Of a stretch of 42,801 nucleotides of DNA, positions 1 to 7,675 are shown piece after piece (positions within the stretch are counted from its first letter, which is position 1; every line of letters begins with the position of its first letter). Origin of the DNA: Ilumatobacteraceae bacterium (GTDB lineage Bacteria > Actinomycetota > Acidimicrobiia > Acidimicrobiales > Ilumatobacteraceae); the NCBI GenBank assembly GCA_022425725.1, contig JAKMEY010000005.1, forward strand, positions 1-42,801, written 5' to 3'. The translations under genes and the position numbers were made by a program. The notes under the pieces were generated by a model. That model searched no databases. It was not told where the DNA came from and saw only the letters and a list, made by a program, of their open reading frames with translations.

Positions 1-59
1 CGATCGGGCAATACGTCAGCGAGATCAGATAAACGTTGCGGAAATGAGATGAGCGGCAC
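1..59 (-). CDS. Possible 5' end of an acyl-CoA synthetase-like gene (partial)
   Basis: An open frame on the minus strand starts at a GTG (59-57) and runs off the left edge. The roughly 19 visible residues begin MPLISFPQRLSDLADV and end LPDR. That pattern is typical of the N-terminus of AMP-forming acyl-CoA synthetases (a short lead, an F-x-x-R-L segment, then a P-D-R turn), which would suit the neighbourhood. There is no Shine-Dalgarno; a weak -10-like TACAAC (71-66) ends 6 nt before the GTG. The piece is too short to prove a gene, and another minus-strand frame is also open here. Confidence 0.3.
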   Translation of the reverse strand, partial: MPLISFPQRLSDLADVLPD

Positions 60-165
60 AGTGTCGTTGTAGCAGGCGAAAGGTTTGTCGTGCGAGTAGG
101 AGAGCTGCCGACCGCACAATGTTGCGCTCCCTTCAACTTCGGCTCTGACATCTGCCACGGCAACA
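60..165. other. Left-edge intergenic stretch before the nitroreductase
   Basis: All three plus-strand frames entering from the left edge stop by base 72, so no long upstream plus-strand gene continues past there. From there to 165 I see no convincing gene, terminator or strong promoter. If the minus-strand start at 59 is real, this is a divergent intergenic region. Confidence 0.4.
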
Positions 166-765
166 ATGTCGAACATGACACCACCCCTTGCCGATCACGC
201 CGTGGCTCAGTTGTTCGTCGATGCTCACACCGCACGCACATTTCTCGACGAACCGGTGACCGACGCGCAGATCGAAGCCCTGTACGAGATGATGAAATGG
301 GCCCCGACGACGATGAACATCCAACCGCTTCGGCTCATCATCGCTCGCAGTGATGCCGCGCGGGCCCAAGTTCTCGAACATCTCGGAGGATCAAACCGCG
401 AACAGGCTGAGGCAGCGCCGCTCATCACCGTGGTCTGCGCAGACACAAACTTTCATGACACGCTCTCCGAAGTCGTTCCTCACATCGCGAATGCTCGAGA
501 GTTCTTCCTCGATGACGAACGGCGTGAAGCAACTGCTCGACATCAGACGTGGCTGCAATCTGGGTACCTCGTGATGGCGATCCGTGCTCTCGGATTGGGT
601 TGTGGGCCAATGTTGGGCTACGACGCTGCCGGTCTCGATGCGGCAATGCTGGCAGGGAGTTCACTGGTCTCCACCATGGTGATGACCGTCGGGGTACCCG
701 ACCCGGCCGGTTACGGAGAGCGCCGCCCTCGTCTCGATCTCGGCCGAGTCATGTTAGAGCGGTAA
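166..765 (+). CDS. rutE: Malonic semialdehyde reductase RutE-family nitroreductase
   Basis: A 199-residue FMN-dependent nitroreductase-fold protein of the RutE/HadB-like family, close to the usual length of about 196. Recognisable segments are the MMKWAPTTMNIQP stretch (RutE has MKWGPTSANCSP), the central VPHIANAREFF, and RALGLGCGPMLGYD near residue 150, all in the order seen in RutE. Family members reduce malonic semialdehyde to 3-hydroxypropionate with NAD(P)H, or reduce related small carbonyl and nitro compounds. No other rut genes are nearby, so pyrimidine breakdown is not supported; reduction of a semialdehyde made by the neighbouring acyl-CoA pathways is possible. The start at 166 has no clear ribosome site, and a second in-frame ATG at 175 is an alternative. 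Confidence 0.8.
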   Translation: MSNMTPPLADHAVAQLFVDAHTARTFLDEPVTDAQIEALYEMMKWAPTTMNIQPLRLIIARSDAARAQVLEHLGGSNREQAEAAPLITVVCADTNFHDTLSEVVPHIANAREFFLDDERREATARHQTWLQSGYLVMAIRALGLGCGPMLGYDAAGLDAAMLAGSSLVSTMVMTVGVPDPAGYGERRPRLDLGRVMLER

Positions 766-824
766 TCTTCGGGCGATCGGTTGACAGACGTCGGGGGGCG
801 TCGCCGAGACCAGGGGGTTGCAAC

Positions 825-2432
825 ATGGGAAACTGGAATTTCGCCGATATCTGGGAGCGCGTTGCGGATCACATTCCGAATGAGGACTGTTTTATTCACG
901 GTGACCGCCGACTCACGTGGGGTGATGTCGATCGACGAGCAGATGGAATTGCGCAGTACCTCATCGACGCAGGTCTTGAGCGCCAGCAGGCGGTAGCGCA
1001 GTATCTCTACAACGGCCCCGAATATATGGAGTCGTCGTTCGCTGCTCTCAAAGCGGCGTTCGTTCCGGTGAACACGAACTATCGCTATACCGCCGATGAA
1101 CTGAAATATCTCTGGGATAACGCTGACGCAGGAGCGGTTGTGTTTCACGGAAGCTTCAGTGAGCTCATCGATACCATCCGGGGCTCGTTACCGAAGATCA
1201 AAGTGTGGCTGTGGGTTGACGATGGCAGCGGCCCGTGTCCAGATTGGGCGGTCGAATACGAACGCGCAGCGAACACAGAAACCCAGCGAGTTGCTCCAGC
1301 CTGGGGAAGAAGCGGTGATGACCTCATCATGTTGTACACGGGAGGCACCACCGGCATGCCGAAGGGTGTCATGTGGCGACAAGATGATCTCATCGTCGTG
1401 CTTTCAGGTGCTCTTGCAAGCCCGCTGCCCGACGAGGGCGAGGTTGCAGACCTCGAATTTCCCGGACCTGGGGCGAAGTTCTGCCCGGCTTGCCCGCAAA
1501 TGCACGGCACTGGAAACTTCCCAGGGCTCTCTGTGCTGACGATGGGAGGCTCCATCGTGACTCTTGAGAGTCGTAGTTTTGACGCGGCCGAACTTCTCGA
1601 CGCCATCGAGCGCGAAGGCATCAATTTGATGTCAATGGTCGGTGACGCGTTCGGCAAGCCCATCTTGAAAGCCCTTGACGCGAATCCAGAGAAGTGGGAT
1701 CTATCGAGCCTGCTCGGCATTACCTCCTCGGGTGTGATGTGGTCGGAGGAAGTGAAACAGCAGTTGTTGGAGTATCAGCCCAACATGGTGCTCATTGACG
1801 CGTTCTCCTCGTCGGAGGCTCTCGGTATGGGAACGTCGACCTCCGGTGGAGGATCGACGGCAAAGACTGCGCGGTTCCAGCTCGGCGAGCATTGTGTGGT
1901 GATTGACGAGGACAACAACATCTTGACGCCGGGCGGACGCCCACAGGGTCGGCTTGCGGTCGGCGGTCGTCAACCGCTCGGCTACTACAAAGACGAAGCA
2001 AAAACTGCGAGCACGTTCCTTGTCATTGATGGCAACCGGTACTCGTGCCCGGGTGACTTTGCCATCGTTGAGGATGACGGTTCGATCACGCTGCTTGGGC
2101 GGGGCTCGGTGTGTATCAATACCGGTGGTGAAAAGGTGTTCCCTGAAGAAGTCGAAGAGGCGCTAAAAACCCACCCATCTGTACTCGATGCGGTCGCAGT
2201 TGGAGTTCCAGATGAAAAATTCGGTGAAGCGGTCACGGCCGTGGTTGAGCTGCATGATGGCGCAGTCGTCGATGGAGGTGAGCTCATTGCGCACGTCAAG
2301 CAGACACTCGCTGCGTATAAAGCGCCAAAACATGTGGTCGAAGTTGACACCATTGGCCGAGCAGCCAATGGAAAAGTTGATTACAAGCGCCTTAAGGGTC
2401 ACGCCTCTGATGTGTTGGGTCTGAGTTCGTAA
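825..2432 (+). CDS. AMP-forming acyl-CoA synthetase (FadD-type)
   Basis: A 535-residue ANL-superfamily ligase that should activate a carboxylic acid to its CoA thioester through an acyl-adenylate. The phosphate-binding motif YTGGTTGMPKG is at about residues 171-181 and is followed by VMWRQDD, a signature of the actinobacterial subfamily that includes the sterol side-chain ligase FadD19. The A8 region LGRGSVCINTGGEKVFPEEVEE and the C-terminal catalytic lysine (about K517 in GRAANGKVDY) are present. The open frame reaches back to 549, but the ATG at 825 follows an AGGGGG ribosome site and is the first codon that aligns with the family. The next ligase begins 9 nt downstream. The substrate is unknown; a long-chain, branched or cyclic acid is plausible. 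Confidence 0.9.
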   Translation: MGNWNFADIWERVADHIPNEDCFIHGDRRLTWGDVDRRADGIAQYLIDAGLERQQAVAQYLYNGPEYMESSFAALKAAFVPVNTNYRYTADELKYLWDNADAGAVVFHGSFSELIDTIRGSLPKIKVWLWVDDGSGPCPDWAVEYERAANTETQRVAPAWGRSGDDLIMLYTGGTTGMPKGVMWRQDDLIVVLSGALASPLPDEGEVADLEFPGPGAKFCPACPQMHGTGNFPGLSVLTMGGSIVTLESRSFDAAELLDAIEREGINLMSMVGDAFGKPILKALDANPEKWDLSSLLGITSSGVMWSEEVKQQLLEYQPNMVLIDAFSSSEALGMGTSTSGGGSTAKTARFQLGEHCVVIDEDNNILTPGGRPQGRLAVGGRQPLGYYKDEAKTASTFLVIDGNRYSCPGDFAIVEDDGSITLLGRGSVCINTGGEKVFPEEVEEALKTHPSVLDAVAVGVPDEKFGEAVTAVVELHDGAVVDGGELIAHVKQTLAAYKAPKHVVEVDTIGRAANGKVDYKRLKGHASDVLGLSS

Positions 2433-2435
2433 TCT
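2430..2435 (+). promoter_or_regulatory. Candidate -10 box for a leaderless start at 2442
   Basis: TAATCT overlaps the stop codon of the upstream ligase and ends 6 nt before the ATG at 2442, the spacing expected for a leaderless actinobacterial transcript. No Shine-Dalgarno precedes that ATG and no clear -35 was found. Confidence 0.35.
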
Positions 2436-2441
2436 GTCGAT

Positions 2442-3974
2442 ATGCCGGCACGAATTACTGCTTACGACTGGATCGCCCATCACAACGCCAATCGGGCGTC
2501 TCGACGAGCCATTGTTGATCTCGAATCGGGTCGAACATTGACCTATGGCGATCTTCATCAACGAATTGATGGACTCTCTGCGCATCTCCAAAGTGTCGGG
2601 GTAACAAAGGGTGACCGTGTGGCGCTATTGGCACACAATGGTCCCGAATATTTCGACCTTCAATTCGCCGGAATGCGCATCGGTTCAATTGCTGTTTTGT
2701 TGAACTGGCGACTGACGGTCCCAGAACTTGAATACATCGTGGGTGACTGTTCACCAAGCGTGTTGGTGTACTCGCCTGAATTCGCGGATACCGCACAAGA
2801 ACTCGCATCTCGATGCGGAGTCACCACCCTGATTCCAATTGATGATGACTACGAAGCAATCGTCACCTCGGGAGCGTCTCCCGAGACCTGTCTCGTCGAG
2901 CATGATGACCCAAGCACCATCATGTATACCTCGGGCACGACGGGTCACCCAAAGGGGGCGATCATTACGCATGGCATGACGTTCTGGAACTGCGTCAACT
3001 TAGGTATTCCAGCTCGAATCACTCCAGAGACTGTGCAGCTCGTGATCTTGCCGCTGTTCCACACCGGCGGACTCAACTGTTACTCCAACCCCGTGCTTCA
3101 CGCCGGTGGACGGATCGTCATTGCCCGCACCTTTGAACCCGGCGAAGCACTTGACATCATCGGCGACCCCTCCTACGAAGTCACGCACTTCTTTGGCGTG
3201 CCTGCGCCGTATCAGTTCATGATGCAACATCCTGACTTTGGAACGACCGACCTCTCGCGGCTTCAAGTCGCAGGGGTGGGTGGCGCTCCATGTGCGCTCG
3301 CAATCATGGAACGGTGGGCTGAATGTGGCGTCGAACTCATGCAGGGCTTCGGCATGACCGAAACAAGCCCTGGAGCGATCTTCCTTGATCCGGCTGATGC
3401 GATGCGCAAGATCGGATCAACCGGAAAAGAACTCCTGCACACCGAGGCACGCATCGTGAATGAAGACGGCGAAGAGACCGGACCAAACGAAGTTGGAGAA
3501 CTCTGGGTTCGTGGACCGCACATCACCCCCGGATATTGGAACAGGCCCGACGCAACCGCCGAGGCGTTCGTTGATGACTGGCTGCGCACAGGTGATGCAG
3601 CCAAGCGTGACGACGAAGGCTTTTATTACATCGTCGATCGCTGGAAAGATATGTATATCTCGGGTGGCGAAAACGTCTACCCTGCCGAGGTTGAGAACGT
3701 GGTGTATCAATTGCCGGGAATCGTCGAGGCGGCGATTGTTGGTGTGCCCGATCCGAAATGGGGAGAGTCCGGTGTCGCCGTCGTGGTGCTCGCCCCTGAT
3801 TCAGATCTTGACCAGGCAACGTTGATCCAGCATTGTGTCGAGCGGCTTGCGAAGTTCAAGGTTCCCGCTCGTATGCATGTGATTGACGAGTTGCCGCGCA
3901 ATGCCACCGGCAAGGTGCTCAAGCGCGAGTTGCGGGTGATGCTCGCGGGAGAAGATTCGCCGGCAATTAGTTGA
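2442..3974 (+). CDS. AMP-forming acyl-CoA synthetase (fatty-acid CoA ligase type)
   Basis: A 510-residue ANL ligase, complete by family standards. The P-loop MYTSGTTGHPKG spans about residues 161-172, the adenine-binding GFGMTETSPG is central, the hinge region YIVDRWKDMYISGGENVYPAEVE is intact, and the C-terminal catalytic lysine is K491 in PRNATGKVLK. The reaction is ATP-dependent acyl-CoA formation in the cytoplasm. It follows the first ligase by 9 nt, but the two differ in signature: this one has the generic SGTTG...GENVYPAEVE form, so they probably serve different acids. The 3' end lies only 3 bp from the stop of the convergent amidase. A leaderless start fits the -10-like TAATCT just upstream. 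Confidence 0.9.
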   Translation: MPARITAYDWIAHHNANRASRRAIVDLESGRTLTYGDLHQRIDGLSAHLQSVGVTKGDRVALLAHNGPEYFDLQFAGMRIGSIAVLLNWRLTVPELEYIVGDCSPSVLVYSPEFADTAQELASRCGVTTLIPIDDDYEAIVTSGASPETCLVEHDDPSTIMYTSGTTGHPKGAIITHGMTFWNCVNLGIPARITPETVQLVILPLFHTGGLNCYSNPVLHAGGRIVIARTFEPGEALDIIGDPSYEVTHFFGVPAPYQFMMQHPDFGTTDLSRLQVAGVGGAPCALAIMERWAECGVELMQGFGMTETSPGAIFLDPADAMRKIGSTGKELLHTEARIVNEDGEETGPNEVGELWVRGPHITPGYWNRPDATAEAFVDDWLRTGDAAKRDDEGFYYIVDRWKDMYISGGENVYPAEVENVVYQLPGIVEAAIVGVPDPKWGESGVAVVVLAPDSDLDQATLIQHCVERLAKFKVPARMHVIDELPRNATGKVLKRELRVMLAGEDSPAIS

Positions 3975-3977
3975 GCC

Positions 3978-5405
3978 TTACGGCAACAACGGTGGGGCTG
4001 AATAGCCGCCGGTGACCGACTCGACAAGCCGAGCGAACTCGAGTGTTGTCCGATCGCCCATGAACGGGCCGACGATCTGGAGGCCAACTGGAAGCCCGGA
4101 GGGTGTGCGGCCTGCGGGCACGACGGTTGCAGGGAGATAGACGTAACCAAATTGGGTTGTCCATGCAATCAAGTCGGCATACGGCCGGGTTGCCCCGTCT
4201 ACTTCAAGTGTTCTCGTATAGAGGTTGCCGCCGTCGATGTGCTCAAACGCAGCGATGAACGCAGTAGGCGCCAGCACGATGTCGTAATTGCGGAAGAACG
4301 TCTCCCAGCTGCGTCGGCGGAGTTCTCGCTGTTCTGACATGAGTAGCCAATCACGGTGCCGAATCGTGCTCGCCCGAGCCCGCATTGCCATCGTGGGATC
4401 GGCATCTTCGCTGCGCTCAAGCAGTCGCTCATACTCTTCATCGGTGCGACCCGGAGAGGTGGCCGAAGAAACGAGTGGCATTCCAATCGAATACACATCA
4501 CCAAATTCATGATCGGGACGGGCATTGCGATCAACCTTCACCCCAGCGGCTTCGAGAGCGCTCACCGCAGCCTCGAGCACGATCGCAACATCGTCTGCTA
4601 CCGGACACGCGGGATCATCAAGCCATGCGGCTACCCGCAGTTCACGTGCGCTCTGGCGAACCGAATGAAGCCGTTCGGGGTGGTCAGAAATAACGTCAAG
4701 CATGAGTTCGAGATCATCGACGGTGCGGGCGAGTGGACCGATGACGTTCACATCGGCATCGAGGGCTCCATAGGTGACGTGATCGATGTATCCGCGTTGC
4801 GGCACAACTCCAAATGAGGGCTTATGTCCGCAGACCCCCGAAAAGTGGGCTGGCAGTCGAACTGAACCTCCGATGTCGGTCCCGATCTCGACAGGGGTCA
4901 GGCATGTCGCAACCGCTGCAGCAGCACCACCTGACGAACCCCCGGGTGTTCGGCCAAGATCCCACGGGTTACCTGTTCGTCCAAAGATTTCGTTGACGGC
5001 TTGAATGTCGCCTGACCAACGCGGCAGGTTCGATTTGCCCCAGATGACCGCACCGGCATTGCGGGCATGAGCGACCGAAGCGGCATCTTCGGAAGGAACA
5101 TGGTCGGTGAGTTCGATCGCTCCACCCGTTGATCGCATGCCTGCGGTCGCCAACGCATCTTTTACGGTCATCGGCAGACCGGCAAGCGCTCCCAGCGTCT
5201 GATCGTCATTGCGTGCTGCGTCAATTTCAGCGGCCCGATGCCGGGCGCTCTCGACGTCGGTAGTGACGATGGCGTTGAGTCGGCTGTGGAGCATGTCGTG
5301 GCGGGCGAGGTGTTCGTCAAGAAGTTCCACCGCCGAGATGTCTCGATTGCGCAGCGCATCGAGTTGCTCAGTTGCTGGCCGCCGTGAGATGTCAGTGATT
5401 CCCAT
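3978..5405 (-). CDS. Amidase (amidase signature family)
   Basis: A 475-residue amidase-signature hydrolase that should cleave a carboxylic amide to acid and ammonia or amine. The Ser-cisSer-Lys triad is visible: K82 in MTVKDA, S157 in GGSSGG and S181 in DIGGSVRLP. GatA also has this fold, but no gatC or gatB is adjacent and the C-terminal half looks like a free amidase. The open frame extends upstream to 5528, but ATG 5405 gives the usual N-terminus and is preceded by TACCAT ending 6 nt before it, so the mRNA may be leaderless. A second amidase with the triad at the same residue numbers lies at 6213. A 1-Cys peroxiredoxin gene sits between them. Confidence 0.88.
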   Translation of the reverse strand: MGITDISRRPATEQLDALRNRDISAVELLDEHLARHDMLHSRLNAIVTTDVESARHRAAEIDAARNDDQTLGALAGLPMTVKDALATAGMRSTGGAIELTDHVPSEDAASVAHARNAGAVIWGKSNLPRWSGDIQAVNEIFGRTGNPWDLGRTPGGSSGGAAAAVATCLTPVEIGTDIGGSVRLPAHFSGVCGHKPSFGVVPQRGYIDHVTYGALDADVNVIGPLARTVDDLELMLDVISDHPERLHSVRQSARELRVAAWLDDPACPVADDVAIVLEAAVSALEAAGVKVDRNARPDHEFGDVYSIGMPLVSSATSPGRTDEEYERLLERSEDADPTMAMRARASTIRHRDWLLMSEQRELRRRSWETFFRNYDIVLAPTAFIAAFEHIDGGNLYTRTLEVDGATRPYADLIAWTTQFGYVYLPATVVPAGRTPSGLPVGLQIVGPFMGDRTTLEFARLVESVTGGYSAPPLLP

Positions 5406-5411
5406 CACCTG

Positions 5412-5417
5412 ATGGTA
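5412..5417 (-). promoter_or_regulatory. Candidate -10 box for the leaderless amidase mRNA
   Basis: On the minus strand TACCAT (5417-5412) ends 6 nt before the ATG at 5405. There is no Shine-Dalgarno and no good -35; the -35 position falls inside the hairpin that follows the peroxiredoxin gene. Confidence 0.4.
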
Positions 5418-5424
5418 CGCGCAA

Positions 5425-5465
5425 ACGGACGGCCCGTCGGCAGTTGGTGCCGACAAGCCGTCCGT
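5425..5465 (-). terminator. Bipartite hairpin terminator after the peroxiredoxin gene
   Basis: The outer arms ACGGACGGC (5425-5433) and GCCGTCCGT (5457-5465) are perfectly complementary over 9 bp. Inside them GTCGGCA and TGCCGAC pair over 7 bp around a 5-nt loop, with a 2-by-2 internal mismatch between the two stems. The structure starts 11 nt past the peroxiredoxin stop codon. Only two T residues follow on the minus strand, so it would be a GC-rich terminator with a short U tract, as is common in actinobacteria. Confidence 0.65.
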
Positions 5466-5476
5466 GTGGTTCGAGT

Positions 5477-6112
5477 TCAGCTGCCGGGCTGTGGAACGAC
5501 GCGAAGATAGGGCTTCACGGTGGTCCATCCGCCTGGGAACAACTCTGCTGCCTCTTCGTCTGTGACGGCTGAGCCGATGATGACGTCGTTGCCGTCGGTC
5601 CAGTTGGCAGGAGTTGCCACTTTGTAGTTAGCGGTGAGTTGTAGTGAATCGATGACCCGAAGCAACTCGTCGAAATTCCGTCCGGTTGATGCGGGGTAGG
5701 TGAGCGACAACTTGATCTTCTTGTCGGGCCCAATGACAAATACTGAGCGGACGGTCAAGGTGTCGTTCGCGTTCGGGTGAATCATGTCGTACAGATCGGA
5801 GACGGTGCGATCGCTATCACCAATCATTGGGAAGTTGACCGGGGTGCCCTGAGTTTCGGCGATGTCGTTTTCCCATTCGACATGTCTGTCAATTGGGTCG
5901 ACGGACAGGCCGATCACTTTCACATTTCGTTGGTCGAATTCGGGCTTGAGGCGAGCGACGGTTCCGAGTTCTGTCGTGCAGACGGGGGTGAAATCTTTCG
6001 GGTGAGAGAACAGCACCCCCCATGAGTCACCGAGCCAATCGTGAAAGTCGATGTCTCCCTGGGTGGTGGGGGCGGTGAAGTTTGGGGCGGTATCGCCAAT
6101 TCGGACACTCAT
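5477..6112 (-). CDS. 1-Cys peroxiredoxin (Prx6 subfamily)
   Basis: A 211-residue thiol peroxidase that reduces hydrogen peroxide and alkyl or lipid hydroperoxides in the cytoplasm. The peroxidatic cysteine is C45 in DFTPVCTTE, the Prx6 signature, and it is the only cysteine in the protein, so resolution must come from an external thiol (mycothiol or thioredoxin would be the actinobacterial candidates). The C-terminal PAxTGRNFDELLRVIDSLQL and GWTTVKPYLR segments are the extended dimerisation domain of this subfamily, and the length is normal. The ATG at 6112 has a strong AAGGAG 7 nt upstream. A bipartite hairpin closes the gene, so it is probably transcribed alone. Confidence 0.95.
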   Translation of the reverse strand: MSVRIGDTAPNFTAPTTQGDIDFHDWLGDSWGVLFSHPKDFTPVCTTELGTVARLKPEFDQRNVKVIGLSVDPIDRHVEWENDIAETQGTPVNFPMIGDSDRTVSDLYDMIHPNANDTLTVRSVFVIGPDKKIKLSLTYPASTGRNFDELLRVIDSLQLTANYKVATPANWTDGNDVIIGSAVTDEEAAELFPGGWTTVKPYLRVVPQPGS

Positions 6113-6200
6113 GGTTGCTCCTTCGATAGGGGGTAATTGTTGACAAAACTAATCGGCTTTTAGGCAATTTGCGACCTCGGCACATGATTTCTGTGCGATC

Positions 6201-6206
6201 TACGAT
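6201..6206 (+). promoter_or_regulatory. Candidate -10 box for the leaderless amidase at 6213
   Basis: TACGAT ends 6 nt before the ATG at 6213 and no Shine-Dalgarno lies between. The 100-bp region between this gene and the divergent peroxiredoxin also contains a TTGACA at 6140-6145, but with no convincing -10 at standard spacing on the plus strand. Confidence 0.4.
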
Positions 6207-6212
6207 CTCCCT

Positions 6213-7670
6213 ATGGCTAACGACACGATCATGTTGCGTACTGCATCCGAACTTGCGGCGATGGTTCGACGGGGTGAGGTTGCTCCGAGCGAATTACTTG
6301 AGCATGCAATCACTCGATACGAGCGTCATAACCCGACAGTGAACGCGGTCATCGTCACCCGCATCGATGAGGCCCGTGCTCATGCAGCAGTGCTCGACGC
6401 AGAGGCTGTCGCGGGCTCATTCCGCGGCCCACTCCATGGCGTGCCGATGACGATCAAAGAGGCATACGACTGGGCTGACACGCCATCAACGTGGGGCAAT
6501 GTTGCGTGGCGCGACAACGTCCCCGGAACCGACGCGGTGACCGTGCAACGGTTACTCGATGCTGGTGCAGTGATTTATGGAAAGACGAACGTGCCATTCA
6601 TGTTGGGCGACTGGCAGAGCTTTAACGACATTTACGGCACGACAAACAATCCATGGGACCTCAATCGAGTGCCCGGAGGTTCATCAGGGGGATCAGCCGT
6701 TGCGCTCGCTACCGGTATGGCGGCTCTTGAACTCGGAAGCGACATTGGGGCATCAATTCGAAATCCCGCCCACTACTGCGGGGTATTCGGGCATAAACCG
6801 ACAATGTCTCTCGTGCCGTTTGAGGGTCACGTGGTGCCAGGCATGCTGCCCGAGGTCGACATCAGCGTCTGCGGCCCACTCGCTCGGTCGGCAGCCGATC
6901 TCGATCTCGCATTATCTGTGCTTGCTGGTCCGACCGGTATGAATTCGACCGGCTACCAGGTTGCTCTTCCTGAAGCACGACAGACTCGCCTCAGCGAATT
7001 CAAAGTTGCGGTCATGCTCGACACCCCGGTCATTGAAAATGACTCTGTGATGCTCGATCAACTTCAGAATGCCGTTGACGCCCTTGCGGCAGCGGGTTGC
7101 GTTGTCGAAGAGGCCACGCCACAAATTGATCAACACGAGTACTTCGAGAACTACCTCATGTTGCTTCGTGCCGCAACGGGTGCACAGTCGAATGATGAGG
7201 TCTTCGCCGCCGCTGTCGAAGGGTCTACCGCTTGGGACGGTGGTGACCGTGGTTACCAAGCTCTCGTCGACCATGCGATGACGATGTCACACCGCGAATG
7301 GTTCCAACATCACAATCGTCGCGAGGGCTACCGCAATACGTGGGCGGAATTCTTCGGTGAGTACGACCTCTTGCTGTGCCCGACCGCGGCGTCGACTGCA
7401 TACCCACATGACCACTCAGGAACGCGAGCGACCCGCCGCATTCCGATCAACGGCGGAAGTGAACTCGTCGTCGACCAATTGTTCTGGGCCGGATGGTCGT
7501 GCAACTCGTATCTTCCCGGAACGGTTGCACCAGTCGGCCTCTGTGCCGACGGCCTCCCCGCGGGAATCCAGATCGTCGCTCCACATTTGCACGACCGTCG
7601 TTCGATCAGGTTTGCTGAACTTGTCGAGCGCGAACTTGGAGGGTTTGTTTCGCCCCCTGGCTACGAGTGA
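6213..7670 (+). CDS. Amidase (amidase signature family), second paralogue
   Basis: A 485-residue amidase-signature enzyme with the triad K82 (MTIKEA), S157 (GGSSGG) and S181, in the same positions as the amidase at 3978-5405. The glycine-rich stretch before the nucleophile is DIGASIRNPAHYCG rather than the usual DIGGS, a conservative change. It should hydrolyse an amide in the cytoplasm; the substrate is unknown. Its stop overlaps a possible GTG start of the CoA transferase (GTGA at 7667-7670), so the two are co-translated. An acid released here could be handed to that CoA transferase. Translation probably begins on a leaderless mRNA. Confidence 0.88.
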   Translation: MANDTIMLRTASELAAMVRRGEVAPSELLEHAITRYERHNPTVNAVIVTRIDEARAHAAVLDAEAVAGSFRGPLHGVPMTIKEAYDWADTPSTWGNVAWRDNVPGTDAVTVQRLLDAGAVIYGKTNVPFMLGDWQSFNDIYGTTNNPWDLNRVPGGSSGGSAVALATGMAALELGSDIGASIRNPAHYCGVFGHKPTMSLVPFEGHVVPGMLPEVDISVCGPLARSAADLDLALSVLAGPTGMNSTGYQVALPEARQTRLSEFKVAVMLDTPVIENDSVMLDQLQNAVDALAAAGCVVEEATPQIDQHEYFENYLMLLRAATGAQSNDEVFAAAVEGSTAWDGGDRGYQALVDHAMTMSHREWFQHHNRREGYRNTWAEFFGEYDLLLCPTAASTAYPHDHSGTRATRRIPINGGSELVVDQLFWAGWSCNSYLPGTVAPVGLCADGLPAGIQIVAPHLHDRRSIRFAELVERELGGFVSPPGYE

Positions 7671-7675
7671 GACCG

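Noticed and set aside
549-824. N-terminal extension of the first acyl-CoA synthetase
   Set aside because: It overlaps the conserved end of the RutE-family gene and is Arg-rich; the ATG at 825 has a ribosome site and family alignment.
6140-6166. TTGACA as a -35 box for the amidase at 6213 or the peroxiredoxin
   Set aside because: No matching -10 at 16-18 bp on the plus strand (only TAGGCA at 15 bp), and the amidase already has a -10 adjacent to its start.
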